Positions 1 to 11,759 of a DNA stretch of 64,000 nt are shown one piece after another. How positions within the stretch are numbered: position 1 is the first letter of the stretch; each line of letters begins with the position of its first letter. The position numbers were made by a program, and so were the translations under genes. The stretch is taken from positions 2,480,001 through 2,544,000 of the forward strand of contig CM031561.1 of assembly GCA_018466975.1 (NCBI GenBank), in the 5' to 3' direction. The notes below the pieces were generated by a model that worked only from the letters and a program-made list of their open reading frames with translations, was not told the DNA's origin and did not search any database. This DNA is from Sparassis latifolia. Taxonomy: Eukaryota; Basidiomycota; Agaricomycetes; Polyporales; Sparassidaceae.

Positions 1-37
1 TTTCACCCAGGGAAATAGATGACTCAATACGTCCTCC

Positions 38-586
38 ATGCCTTATTCAGCGTGTGTCATGAATATTATCTCCTACAACAATGCCGTCTCGCTGTATCCA
101 CGTGCTACTTTCGAGGAGCGACGTGCTCTGGTATGTCCCAATGGTCGATCAGAACAAGAGCTCGCGGTTGAGAAGTACAGCGCGCGGGGCTGGGATATGC
201 TTCGTGTGTTGCCCGAGTCTGAACGTACTCGCTTAAATCCGTCTTTCCGGCTCGGACCCCGCTGGCTCGAAGATAGTGATAGCTGGATCATTCCTCTTGA
301 CATGGCTGGCGTGGAACCTCTTCCAGTGATATCTCCCATCTCTGCACCTATCAAGCAGGACCCGGTGACCGTTACTACATGGGAACTATCGCTCACAGAG
401 GAGTTCGGCGGCCAAATGGAATTTTTCTACTTATCCCACCCTACCGGCCTATTCTACGAGTACCTCATCGGGGACGCGGAGATATACCTATTCATCAAGC
501 GAGTTATCGCGCAGAGGATAGATGCGCATCGTGTTGCTACGAGTAATTCCTTCGTCGTCGAACCACAAACAGTGAGCAGGCCCTAG
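38..586 (+). CDS. 3' end of an unrecognised fungal gene (partial)
   Basis: The frame stays open for 182 codons and ends with TAG after ...VEPQTVSRP. A stop lies in frame at 20-22, so the gene must reach this stretch through an intron or start at the ATG at 38. The sequence CTTATTCAG at 44-52 is a plausible 3' splice site, which would make this a last exon beginning near 53, with the upstream exons outside the window. The protein is rich in W, P and acidic residues (for example RWLEDSDSWIIPLDMAGVEP) and has no signal peptide, membrane segment or motif that I recognise. Codon use and GC content match the neighbouring genes, which supports a real coding exon. I cannot assign a function. Confidence 0.5.
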   Translation: MPYSACVMNIISYNNAVSLYPRATFEERRALVCPNGRSEQELAVEKYSARGWDMLRVLPESERTRLNPSFRLGPRWLEDSDSWIIPLDMAGVEPLPVISPISAPIKQDPVTVTTWELSLTEEFGGQMEFFYLSHPTGLFYEYLIGDAEIYLFIKRVIAQRIDAHRVATSNSFVVEPQTVSRP

Positions 587-1565
587 TTGGTCGCTCCCGT
601 TTTTACCTCACCCTGTACCATGCTTCCCAGTTTCGATGCATCTGTGCTCACTATTTGTACGGCGCTTCTACGGGAGCAACAATTGGTTGGGCTTCGCCCT
701 TGAAGCATGAGGTGCAATATAGCAATCTCCTGATACTTCGCCCAGGAGGGTGAAAACTCGAGCCGATGCCCCCATCGAGCTTCGGGAGTTCCAGTGAATA
801 ATTGTCTTACGATGCACGTCTCATATGTTATTTCCTGCTGCTTTCCAATCTCTAATGTACACTCTCGTTCTGCTGATGTTTTGTATTTATAGCTCAACTG
901 TTCTGCATCGAGATCGTTGGGGTACTTCACATAGACATATCGACTGACTCTACAGCATACTACTCAATGGCATAAAATTAACATTTGGATATGAGTATTC
1001 TAGATAACGCCTGCCCCCCGTCTCCCAGCCCACCTGGCCCCTCCAATAGATACAGATAGATATAAACAGAATTATCGCAGCAGGACTACTGTACAACGAC
1101 AACGGTACTAAAGCTACATATATCAGGATGAGATGAGAGCAGCAAGCTATATAAATGATAAGTCTACACCGTAGGACGGAGTTATCGTGGTCATGTCTTC
1201 GCGCGAGTAAAGGCGTTCCGTGGTAGTCTGGGACTACTGTAGCCATTTAGATCCAGTTACGAGAACGGTAGCACAGAAAAGGACACGTACAGGTCAGGGG
1301 GAGTCGCAGCAAGCCCTACGATTCAAGCACCCGATGGCGAAGTTCTCCACATCCCACATGAATTGAATGCAGCAAAGAACAAATGGGAGTGTACCGTAGG
1401 AGGGTTGTCCCAGTAGAAGCTCTACAAGGATAACACCTTGTCCGATCTCCTGTCAATACCATCACCTTCGTCACGTTGAAGAGAAAGGCGTTCGCGCGTG
1501 AATGTCATGAGTGCCGATGTCCGAACTGCGAGGCTGGTTCTAGCCATCGGAATCTCGGTTCCCGG
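587..1565. other. Intergenic region between two converging genes
   Basis: This stretch separates the 3' ends of the partial gene on the left and the coiled-coil gene on the right, so it should hold both 3' UTRs and terminators. Short open frames occur on both strands (for example 583-930 minus), but none has a recognisable motif, intron signals or a convincing start. I see nothing else in it. Confidence 0.5.
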
Positions 1566-4500
1566 CTACAGACGATCGTCTCTACGGGATTTTCTTCGTG
1601 GACTCGGCTCTTCAGTGGTAGCGCGGGTTCCTCTCCGGTGGGGGGGAGTCGATGGCACGGGTATCGTCACGCCCCTCCGAACCTCCTGTAGATCGATCTG
1701 CGTACCCTGCCGAACTAAAACTTCTGCAATCCTTGCAATAGATCCGATGTGCCCGACATGAGGATCGTCCACTGGAGCTGGTGGCGCGGAAGGCGGTCTT
1801 CTGAAACTTGGAGTTAACCCTGGAACAACCATATAGTCATGTTCAACAAACGGATTATGACTGGTCGTAAATTTCGTCTGATTTTGCGAATCATGATGAG
1901 AGTGTGCGTGACGTGTATCCACCGAGGGGTCTAGAGACGTTAGCTCCTGCTCAGGATTTTCGCTGGCTCTCGCCTTTCCCTTGTTATTCGTAGGTGTATT
2001 CGCAACTGAAGTGACAGAGTCCGCCCTCGGCGTCGTGAAACCCGACAAAGCCAGCCTCATCTCGGGTTCCAAACTTTGCCGTCTGCTCCCCGGACCACTG
2101 GACGGCCACCTCCCTTGTTCCTGCGCGGCTTGTTCCGCTAGCACGTCCAGCGCGCTACGAACAGGAGTAGCTGACAGTGGGACGGATCGAGGTGTAGGCT
2201 CCTTGGCCCTGTCGCCAGAGTCCGTGGGAGTTTCTCCGCTCCTCCCCTTCCCTTTCCCTTTCGCTTTCCCCCTTCCTCCGCCCAGATCCAGCTCTGCAGG
2301 CTGTGGTTCCCGTCTGGAGCTTCTTGGTTTCATCCTTGAGCCCGATGCTGAAGCTGTTACAGACCTTCGTCTCTTCGGAACCGGGCTTTCTTGAGCGTCG
2401 AGTGCAGCCGCGGTCGCATTACGCCTTCGCGGAACCTCGTCCGCGTTCGACTCGTCCACATCGTCCATCATCGTTCTCGCCGCACTCACAAGCGAATCCA
2501 TGGGTGTGGTTACGCCTTGTGAGCTTCCCGTATTCCGGACCGGCGTCCGCACCTGGTTGGTCTTGCCGCTCGTTGGCGTGCCAGGCAGCGGCCACACTCC
2601 AGGAGGTAAGGGAACTAGCAGAGGGACTCCATGCGCACCCTGACTTGTACCAGGACCACCGGATACAGGGTCAGCAAAGCGAGGATGCATGTATACAAAC
2701 CCTTGAGGCACAGTATGAGGGGAGTTGGGATGCAATGGGAGGTGTGGTGGCTGCTGAGAGCGCTGTATGGACGGGTGAAGATGCGATGGAAGCTGCAGAG
2801 GACGCCCGTGTATCGGTGCAGTTTCGGAAGTAGAAGCTGCATTGGGATGAAGAGACGCTGGAGCGTCTCGACCCGACGAAGATGATGCGTGGGCCATGGC
2901 GCCATACGCATAATGAGTAGAAGGGCCCGCGTCGTCACCCCAATCAAGCTCCCCGTGCCGGCTACTGCGCGTGCGTAGTCTTTGAGCGTCAGCTGCTTCC
3001 GCAAGCCGTTCGCGCTCCTCCTTTTCCAGTTCCTGTTCACGCTGACGTTGTTCCTCTCGCTCCTTTGCAAGATCGGCAATTGCATCTGCACGCATACGTG
3101 CGATTCTCCGTGCGGCCACGAGCAGGCATTCCGCGCGTGCATCAGAGAGCAGAGGTGTCGCATGGTCTCTGGACGTGCCAGCGTGCGACTTCCTCGTCTT
3201 CCTGACCTTGACCTTGCCTTGCTTATCAGGCTTTACATCATTGTCTTGTGGCTTACCACCGGATGTAGGCCCCTCCAGCGGCAGGACAGACGCATCGCTC
3301 AAAGCGTTGCCCTCCACTGCGAGTTGTGGTGCGTCATTCTCCGTGTCGACTTGCATGAGGTCCCGCTGGTCATCGCCTGTCGCATTCGCATCGGCGACGT
3401 TGTGTATGGCTGTGCCGGCGTCTACTTCCCTGCCCGCAGTTGTCTCTTCTTCTGCATTCGTTAGAGCGAGGGCGTGTGCCAGCGCCAGAGCCTCTGCCTC
3501 TCTCTCGTTCTCTTCCGTTTGTTTTTCCTTTTCGCGTTCCTTCTTGCTTTTCCGTTTCCCTTTCTTAGGCTCTGGTTTTGCCTTGGGTGGTGCATTCGAA
3601 GAAAATAGTGCCGGGAGCTGCAGCAATGATGGGTCCCGGAGAAGAGCAGGTTGGACGAGAAGGAGAGGACGAAGACGATTGAGCTCAGACTCGAGAGTGG
3701 ACATCCGGCTGTGAGACTCTGACAACTATATCACAGCAGAAAAGAAATAGAGGATGTGTAACAGCAGAAATGTTGCATCGTCGTCGTTATTCAATTTAGA
3801 AAATTGGGAAATGAGCACAGAGAGATGACGCGAGGGAGAGCGACGGCTAACCTTGTGCCGAAGGGCCCTGTTGTCATCTTGTAAACGTGCAATATGGCGT
3901 TCAGCCTCCTGCAAATACATATTATCGTTAGACAAGCGGCAGACCATTAGCCACTGCGAGTTAAACGGCTAGCGCAAAACTGCTGCAACAAAGAAAGGAG
4001 AAATACGTAAAACAATTAAAACCGCGAATATAAATTGACCGTATGACCAATGTACATCTACCGAGCCGATCAATAGCCATGGCTGAACACCCACATAGTC
4101 TTTTTCAGCAGCATCTTGCGCTGCACGCCGTCTGCCAATAAGAGCTTCGGCAGTTCTTTCCCAGCCGTCGCGCTCAGCCTGCCATCGCGCTTGTTCTTCC
4201 TCCTTCTCACGGAGCAAAAAATTGCGCTGCACACTAAGCCCAGCAATTGTCTCCGCCTGAGAGGCAAGCTGCGACGGAGAGGGGTGGAGTAACGGGTCGG
4301 AGGTCAAACGCAAAACCTGAGTCATATTAATGAGCTTAAAAAATAACCAAAGGGTAGAAACGCACCATATCAGCAAGCTCCCGTTCTGCGGGAGTCATAT
4401 TGGCATTGGCCGAATGCGGACTCGTGAAACCAAGCTGGTGTACACGAAAGCGCATGGTCTCAAGCTCCACTTGTTCCAGAGGATCGACAGACAAGTGCCG

Positions 4501-4674
4501 CTGAGGTGTAGGGTCCACATGCGAGCCGAAGATTCCACTTTGGTCGACCTGGATAAGCGATACATGTGCCGAATCAAAAGGCAGAGGCGGCTGCGGTGCG
4601 GGGGACGGCGACATTGTGTGCATGATATCGGAGAGGGAGAGCACCGGGACATCTGCAGACGAGTGCGAGAGCAT
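1566..4674 (-). CDS. Multi-exon protein with N-terminal coiled coil and long low-complexity tail
   Basis: Exons on the minus strand fit as 4674-4366, 4316-4095, a possible 9-nt exon 3953-3945, 3908-3852 and 3725-1566, all joined in phase 0 at GT...AG borders (GTGCGT...CTCAG, GTGGGT...GCAG, GTTAGC...ATAG). This gives about 918 residues. I chose the ATG at 4674 because an in-frame TAG lies a short way upstream. Residues roughly 105-215 form a charged helix with coiled-coil character (EKEEEQARWQAERDGWER, EAERHIARLQDDNRALRHK, MSTLESELNRLRPLLL). The large last exon is low in complexity: a Lys/Glu block (KKGKRKSKKEREKEK), acidic and Ala-rich stretches, a Pro/His/Ser-rich middle and several basic patches (PKRRRS, PRRKSRRDDR) that could be nuclear localisation signals. 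No zinc finger, bZIP basic region or enzyme domain is visible. A nuclear scaffold or regulatory role is only a guess. Confidence 0.7.
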
Positions 4675-5695
4675 CTGCACGACCGTGCCAACGACGGCGG
4701 ACGGCTAGCTGACGGCGACAACGGCAACGGTGAAGAGCGCGTGGTTCTGCAGGAAACACTCTGGACAAACAACCGCCAACAACGCCATCGCTCTCTTCAC
4801 GCGATCGACACACGTGACTCAACTTTGGCCACGTGCAGAGACGTAGATAGAGCAACCCTAACCCTCCATTAAATTTCAATTATTCTATGCACTCGTCCTA
4901 TTTCCGGAAATACAGTATAGGCGACCATGCTCTACTCAGCGGCATTATGCCAGTCGACGGCAGTCGATTAGCAGCCAGAAACACCGTCCAATCAGTCAAT
5001 TCGCTCTGTGAAAGTTAGTGCATACCTGCGTTCTCACTAGGGCCCACGCCCGAGAATATTTCGATGACCTCAAGCTTAAGGGTAGACGAAAACCGCGACA
5101 AACGATTTGAACATTACTGGGTTAATCTGCGCGAAAACGAGAAAACGAGTCGCAGGCCGTACGTGCACGTCTTCTCTCACGTGATGCATAAATGCACACA
5201 TGCATCGCTCACATCGCTTGGGCGACTCTTATATACGAGCTCCAGGCCAGGTTGAGGCCAGTGGGTATTACAGCGTTTGTATTCATGTCAATTAAATGTG
5301 ATATAATGTATGAGTTTTCCTGCTGTGTATATAGGTATCCAAGTCCTCCGTGTACTCCACGATGACTTCCGTAGCCAGTCCGTCCGCGTTCAAAACATTC
5401 CTGACATCTCCAAAGACGCACACAAGAAAGCACGACCAAGCCGAGAGCGCATTATTCCAAACAATGAAGACTTCCAGAAGGATATCTGCGAACCGAAAGC
5501 CGAAAGTAGCGTAGAGTGAAAGTCGACCGCCCGCAAGAGACCAAGATGTCGAAGAGCAAGGCGATTAAGAGAGCGTATAGGGTATGTGGAATGTGCCAGT
5601 TCATTAAGTGCGTATAGAGTAATGTGCGAGACGACGTTCAAGGGGGCCCCACAGAGACCAGGGCAGCCAAAAGGCAGGAGCGGGTAATAGAACGG
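4675..5695. other. Intergenic region: promoter of the coiled-coil gene and 3' flank of the P450 gene
   Basis: Both flanking genes lie on the minus strand, so the left part should hold the 5' UTR and promoter of the coiled-coil gene, and the right part the 3' UTR of the P450 gene. Apart from the CACGTG and AACCCTAA motifs listed separately, I see no coding frame with support. Confidence 0.45.
4811..4865 (-). promoter_or_regulatory. Putative upstream control region: two CACGTG boxes and a telobox
   Basis: Two CACGTG palindromes (4811-4816 and 4830-4835) and the sequence AACCCTAACCCT (4854-4865) lie 140-190 bp upstream of the ATG of the coiled-coil gene. CACGTG is the classic site of fungal bHLH factors. 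AACCCTAA-type teloboxes occur in promoters of growth-related genes and bind Myb-type factors. The clustering and distance suggest a promoter, but no binding is shown. Confidence 0.35.
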
Positions 5696-7931
5696 TTACT
5701 TCCGTGCGGTGAAGGTGAGTCGGCACTCTTTCGATGCAGGGAAGATGACCTTATAAATATTAGTTGCATTATGATACGCACGGTTGGTAAACTAATGAAC
5801 TCACAAATGCATCACGAATTTCCATGCTGCGTTCATTCGTTTCGCCGACCTTCGAAGCGATGTTGAAATTGCGCGCAACCGCAGCAACCGTCATACGCAG
5901 AACCATCTGTGCCAAATTTTGTCCTCCACAGACGCGACTACCGACGCCGAAAGGTATCATGTGTTGAGTCATCCTGCAATTCGCCATTACAGGCGAGGAA
6001 CGACAGTGTGTCAGCAAAATGAGCGCCGCGAACGAATCACCTAGTTCACCTCATTAACCGCTCCTCTTCACCTGCGATCCCTTCGACAGGCAACCACCTC
6101 TCCGGCAGAAACGTCTCGGGACTGGGAAAAACATCTGCATCACGATGCATGCTCCAAGCCTGCGTCGAGACAATAGTGCCAGGAGGCAAGGCGTAACCCA
6201 TCAAATCGAACGAATCGTCAATTTTAGATGCGGCGGGAACTATTCGCTCGAGGAGCGAAGGTGCAGCGCTATAGAGTCGTAGACCTGGAATACGATGCAA
6301 TAAGTACCTCAACTTCTGTTTATCTTAGGCAGACATGGGTGGCACACCTTCCTTGATGAAAGCATTTAGGTATGGCAACCTGTACAGGACCGACAGGTCG
6401 GGGATGACTTTACGGTCAGACATGACGTCATCGAGCTCGGTCTGGAGCTGCTTCATGATATCTGGGCGGCGACTGAGTTCCCAGAACAGGTAGGAAAGCG
6501 TCGTCGAAGACGTATCAACGCCCGCAATGCTATTGCGGGAAGATTTTGAGTCAGTCAAGCAGCCAGCCATTTGCGACGTTGGCGAACTCACAGGTGCCCC
6601 ATAGCTTCTGAAATGATGTTCTGGTCAGACAATCCCTCACTCGTGGAAAACACGCGGTGTTGCAGCATGCGCTGGAGCAGGGGCATCTTCTCTACGTCGT
6701 TATCTTCCCCGACAGGACCAGCTTGCATCTGAGCGCGCATCTCGTAAAGCCGACCGCCGACAAACTGAGCGTCCAGACATCTTGAGTTGTACCGCTGTCA
6801 TGCCTCAGGAATAACACTTACCTGGGCCATGATCTGATCGGAATCGCAAATTTGACGCCAGCGAACATTGGGGATGCGGCAGACAAGGTTCCACGCCCAA
6901 GTAGGAACAGCGCTACGCTACAAGAATCAACGGACGTGAGTACAGGCAATGCGCATATACCTGGGATTCGACGATCGGACAGGACATACCAAGATGCCTC
7001 TCTTGGGGAAATCATTGACTGCGGTAGAGAGTGGATCCTGGATGTTCATAGCCCGTTTCTCTAGCGACCCGGGGCGGCAACCGAAGACAGTATCGCCAAT
7101 GATATCGACCATAAGGTGACGGAAGAGGTCAAGACATTCAACCGATGTCTCTCCTGCGAGGCAGTCGAGTATCTGCGGGGTAAACCAGGTGTGAGGACGG
7201 CAGGCGTGACGAAGAAACTTAGGCTTCAAAATGACTTCATAAAATAGATAGAAGTGAGCCTGGTAGAAAAAGTGGTGACGTACTTCTATGAGCGTGATGA
7301 CAGAGTCGTGCAACTCAGTCTGGAAAAGTGAAAGAGTGGTTGGTATGTAGTGTGGAGAGTACGCCTTTCGGCGGATGGCGTGCTGTGCGTTCGGAAGGGT
7401 CGTCATGCTAGTTAATAGAAAGCTCGGTTAGTCGCTCAGAATGCGAAAAAGAGGTGATGGATTTTACGCATGGTCGTTATTGTTCCTGCAGGGAAGCTCA
7501 GATGATGTAGAAGAGAAGAAAGGATGGGACACGAACGTCGAAAGGCTCTTGTAGTACGTGCTCTTGTCGAGCTTGTGCACGCAGTAAACGCTCTTCATTG
7601 TCGTCACGTCGCAGAATGCCACCTTGTTGGGACCGACGCGGACGACGGGGCCATACTTCTCGAATAGAGTCTGTACGGTTCTGCATTGTTGCAGACGTAC
7701 GACATGGGTGGTCAACCAGAAGTCCGAGATGGCCGCGTACCAAGGTCCGGGGAGGGCAGCGAGCGGAGAGAAGTGAACATGGTATACGGTGGTAGCGCAG
7801 AAATACAGGAGGACGAAGGCAAGGGCGAGAAAGAGGATGGAGGGGGTGTTGGCGTTGGCAGTGAGTAGGACTTTCGAGAAAGACGAAGGGGGAGTCGCAG
7901 AGTTGAAAGCAAGAAGAGACGCAGAGTTCAT
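5696..7931 (-). CDS. Cytochrome P450 monooxygenase, complete, ten exons
   Basis: Exons on the minus strand: 7931-7537, 7485-7468 (18 nt), 7407-7284, 7172-6990, 6917-6822, 6764-6592, 6529-6348, 6284-6050, 5973-5805 and 5749-5696. All borders are GT-AG and the phases match throughout, giving 1629 nt and 542 residues, a normal length for a fungal microsomal P450. The N terminus has a membrane anchor (ILFLALAFVLLYFCATTVY) and a proline-rich hinge (LPGPW). The I-helix motif is AGVDTSST, and the K-helix ExxR is EGLR, split by an intron. The PERF-like motif is FLPERWL, and the haem loop is FGVGSRVCGG with the axial Cys. The enzyme should sit on the ER face and use NADPH-P450 reductase to hydroxylate a lipophilic substrate. 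Substrate and CYP family cannot be told from sequence alone. No neighbouring biosynthetic gene is seen. A TATA-like run lies about 190 bp upstream of the start. Confidence 0.93.
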
Positions 7932-9973
7932 CGTGGTGTGTTACTGAGTGGGTCGTATGGTCAGTGAGGTGTTGTATCTGTTGTATCTGTCGGGATGCGT
8001 CGCTAGGTAGTCTCGGGGAGAAAACCAAATGGGACCTGCTCGCCGCTGCGAGGGTGTTGAAGAGGAAGGTGATGGGGGGAAGAAGAGGGGGTTAGTGAGA
8101 CGTAGCTCTAGGTGCCGAGTATATATATGCTCCACCACCCGACGTGTCGGGGGACGCCGTCGAGAGTAGAAGTCCTGTCGTGAGCGAAATTCTTTCGCAG
8201 AGACAGTGCAGACCAATTCTATTGAACATCCTACCTTCCATAAACGGGAAGTACACAGCCAAATAAGGCAGGTGTAGTGACAGCTACGTGCCTTCACATC
8301 TATAGGCCGAATCGCCGGTCGACATTATAAGTGCCCGTCCAAGGTGCTTCTGGTCTACCCAATCAATGTCCCGAATTGGTCCTCCAATTCCGAGCATGTG
8401 GTCCCTGTCTGGACCACAGTGATAGGTCAGCACCAACAGTAGTGTCCGGCGGACGCATTTACAAGACCCCTCCATCATCCAGAGTTCACGTTCAGCACCT
8501 ATGTACTGTCAGCTGCAGGAGGTTCGTGATGTGGTAGTAAGCACAATGTGCAAACGCCAGACGAGGTACAGAGCAAGTACGTGTCCTAGGACCCAGCCAA
8601 GGTGAACACCGCGGTGTTAGCTGCCGAAGAGCGTCGAACGTAAGTCGGACAATTGTCAGCCGTAGACCCTGCTCTTCTCCAGGATTGTCATACGTATGAT
8701 CGAGAGGTTCGAGGTCCCGATGCACGCCCTCCATCGCAACTCTCTCCGGCGCCCGCGTACAGGGAAGCGATTTGGCGTATCGTCTGAAGCGCAGACCCGC
8801 TCGAGGAATATGGGCGGAGTGAATAATACTGGTAAACCAATACTCGAAGCTTGAAATTTTGAAAGACCACAAGTGCGTATCGACCCGGAGTATAAAACAC
8901 CAGATTCACGCAGTGAAACTGTAGTACGTCGACCCAGAAGGGACTGGACGCGTACGGTGACCTCGCGTCATCATCATGTAACATTCGAACGATATATCAT
9001 CGAACGACGCACGTGCACACGGGAGCGCCTGCTCCTGCGGGTCTCGAGCGAAGAAACGTGGGCCCTGTCTCAGGACCAGACTCCGGAACGCGTCGCAGTA
9101 ACATGAAGTTCCTCACCCAAAAAAACCACTGCCTGTACGAGACGACACGAGCAATTTGCGGCCCAAATGGGAGTTATAGGATAGACGCACGCTGCAAACG
9201 GTGAGAAGTAAGTTAGTAGCCGCAAGAGTTCCTGGTTGCCAAATTTGAGAACGATATCTAGGCACCTTGCGGCGATTTTCTGTTGAAGCAACCAGATAGC
9301 CTTCTATGAGATGGATTCGACGATCAGATAGAGTGAGCGGATAAAAAGATGAGCGCTAGCACCCACCGGCATTGGGAGCGAGCTTGCTGATTGGGGGTCA
9401 GAAGCTGGGATAAACCGAATGATCTCGAATGCAGATGAACCCGACGGACGGAGGCGCCATGAGAAACAGAATATTACGGGAGTATTCGTATTTCTGCTGT
9501 TGATGCGGCAGCTGGTCGAAAGGTCTTCTCTTAACGGCTACAGGACTTGACTTACCCGACTGGCAACTCCGCACATCTCATGTGCAAGGCACCGAATCCA
9601 GGTTCCATTTCTCAAGATGTCCTTGCCCATAGTAATGATGCAGTTCGCATCTTGATCCAGGAGGCCTTAATTGAATATCTGACTGACGTATGCCGTTGCC
9701 CTAAATAGGATCTCGATACGCAATACGCCTGATATTGCGGCGTACAACGAGCGGCGTACAAAGAGCAGCCGTGGGTCACGGCCACAAATCGCCAGACGTC
9801 GAACAGGACTCCAATTTGTTTGATTGTGACCATTTCCGCTCACCTGGACGAATGGCAGCAGTGAACACTCACCTACACTCACTGGTCACCCACCGGTATC
9901 AACGGCCAATTGGGCCTTGGCAGAACCTGGCCCACACGCTGCAGCCACAGGAACATTTCGAAACATCGAAAGA
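7932..9973. other. P450 5' flank and gene-poor stretch before element A
   Basis: About 2 kb between the P450 gene and the first retrotransposon. The first 350 bp should hold the P450 promoter. Several open frames of 60-126 codons exist on both strands (the longest is minus 8492-8872), but none has recognisable motifs or coherent intron signals. The base composition resembles the gene-bearing left end. I see no confirmed feature here. Confidence 0.4.
8119..8128 (-). promoter_or_regulatory. TATA-like element upstream of the P450 gene
   Basis: The run GTATATATAT lies about 190 bp upstream of the P450 start codon and reads as a TATA box on the minus strand. The intervening stretch would be the 5' UTR. 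Confidence 0.35.
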
Positions 9974-10223
9974 TGTAACCCCACTCACGTGCTTACGACA
10001 GTTTGTTTGTCCCTCCTTCCTTTTACGTACTGTTTATATCATGTTCATCTTCGTTGCCCGTTCCTTACTCTCTCCCCACAGCAACGAAGGTATGTACATG
10101 TACGCTATCTGCTCTGTATTGTAGTAGTGACTCTCTCCCCACGGCAACAAAGATTATAGTTTGCGCCTGTTCCGTCTTTGGCTGATTCTGAGTGAAGCGC
10201 GCCCTCGACTGGACCCACTTACA
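9974..10223 (+). repeat. Element A 5' LTR (250 bp)
   Basis: Starts TGTAACCCCACTC and ends CCCACTTACA. It aligns without gaps to 15617-15866 with roughly a dozen differences, mostly transitions. It contains two copies of the phrase CTCTCCCCAC(A/G)GCAAC. Confidence 0.93.
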
Positions 10224-10543
10224 CTTTTTTTTGAACACTGCGCTCTCTACTTCCATCTTCCCACATTCTCTTATCTCGCCAAGCTGTCTGCCCCACGCCG
10301 GTCTCCATCTGTACCTGACCCCATCTGTACATGATCCAGATCGCGCCTCTTCCACCTCGTCGTCCCACCTCCCACGGACATCGACACTGAAGACAATGGG
10401 CTCGCCGCCTCCACATTGTCATCTCCTGCCCTCACGCCCCTCTCCAAACTCTCGGACCTCTTAGCCAATGCCCTCGAGGAAGATCAGACTTCCAACACTC
10501 GCACTGCCCCTGAGTCCCTGCAGGTTCCTTCCATTCTGCAGCC

Positions 10544-11701
10544 TTGATCCCAATCTGCTCCACCAATACTCCCCGATCCGATTGTACAGCCCGTAATACC
10601 AATTCTCCCCACACTACGACCCGCACTGATTCCGACTCCTTGGACTCATCTGCCGGTCTCCCTGCATATAGCCACCCCTTGCATCTCGCGATGGACACCA
10701 CCAAGTCTGCTCGCCCTATTGCCATTGTGACCCAACACTCTGTTAAGCAAGCTCCCACTGTCTCTCCGGGAAAACTCACCCCCACCATCCTCCTCCAATG
10801 GGAATTGGCGTGTCTTCAATACTTTAAGAAGAAGAATGTTCCCGAGGATGAGAAGGTTTCGCACATCACCGCGGCCTCATGGATGAACTTGTCCATGACT
10901 GGTACTTGAGTGATTGTGATGCCATCAACACCTTGAAGTGGAACGACTTTCTCGTACTCATGCGAAAGCGCTGGCTCGACAAGAACTGGGAAGACACCGC
11001 TCTCCACCAGCTCATACGACTACGCCAATGCGATGACAAGTTTTCGAGGATTGGATCGTTGCACTCGAGAAACAGAATGCACTCCTCCGCGGCAGTTCCT
11101 GTGCATGGACTCTGCTACACTCCGTGCCCATATCTCTGTAAATGCTTGCGAAGAAGTTTGCCTTGAATGCAACAAGCCTGCCTATCGCACCATCAACGAT
11201 TTCAAAGACTGGAAGGATGCCATCACGACGTTCAACAATGATCGCCTCACGGACCATGCCAGATGATTCAAGGAACTCGATCACTACCTCCGTCATAATA
11301 AACCCCCCTCCTCCTCCTCCAACACCGTGAGACACTCCACCTTTGTCGCCAAACCTGCTTCCACCCTCGCAGATTCTAAGTCTCCTGCGGTCCTTCCTAA
11401 ACTTACGGATGCCGACTGCGCCTTGCTCGACAAGTACGAAGGCTGCTACAAGTGCCGCAGGTTCTTCGTGAAGTGCAAGAAGAACAACTGCACCCATGAT
11501 TTCCCCGACACTGCAACCTATCAACCCTTGACGGTCACTGCAGGTATCGCTGCAAAGAAGGCTCACGACCTCGGCTGGACACATATAGCCACCACATCCA
11601 CTCTTGAGGAGATCAGCGAGCTCACCATCGCTGCTGTTGGCACTCTGCCTGACTCGCTGCTCGCATCCACCTCGAGTGTCCTTGGCACAGGCGATGACTG
11701 A
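10544..11701 (+). pseudogene. Element A gag remnant
   Basis: The gag coding region is broken into at least three frames. Recognisable pieces are the capsid-like stretch starting MDTTKSARPIA at 10691, the helical part with DWYLSDCDAINTLKWNDF (10900-10950, another frame) typical of Retrotrans_gag, and a Cys-rich nucleocapsid-like piece (CYKCRRFFVKCKKNNC, about 11440-11500). Gag would form the particle shell and bind RNA. The frameshifts between the pieces make a full product impossible. Confidence 0.75.
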
Positions 11702-11759
11702 GTCTCTGATGAGTACGTTATTGCTGACCTCACCATACCCCATGTAATTTGGCATGCTA

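Noticed and set aside
2615..3163. Long open frames opposite or shifted within the coiled-coil gene
   Set aside because: They overlap the large low-complexity exon, have no motifs and no own splice structure, and result from biased composition.
4854..4865. Interstitial telomere
   Set aside because: Only two CCCTAA units are present, which is too short for telomeric DNA; a telobox is more likely.
8492..8872. A 126-codon minus-strand frame with a HRDLEP phrase resembling a kinase loop
   Set aside because: No other kinase motif is found in any frame nearby, so the resemblance is probably chance.
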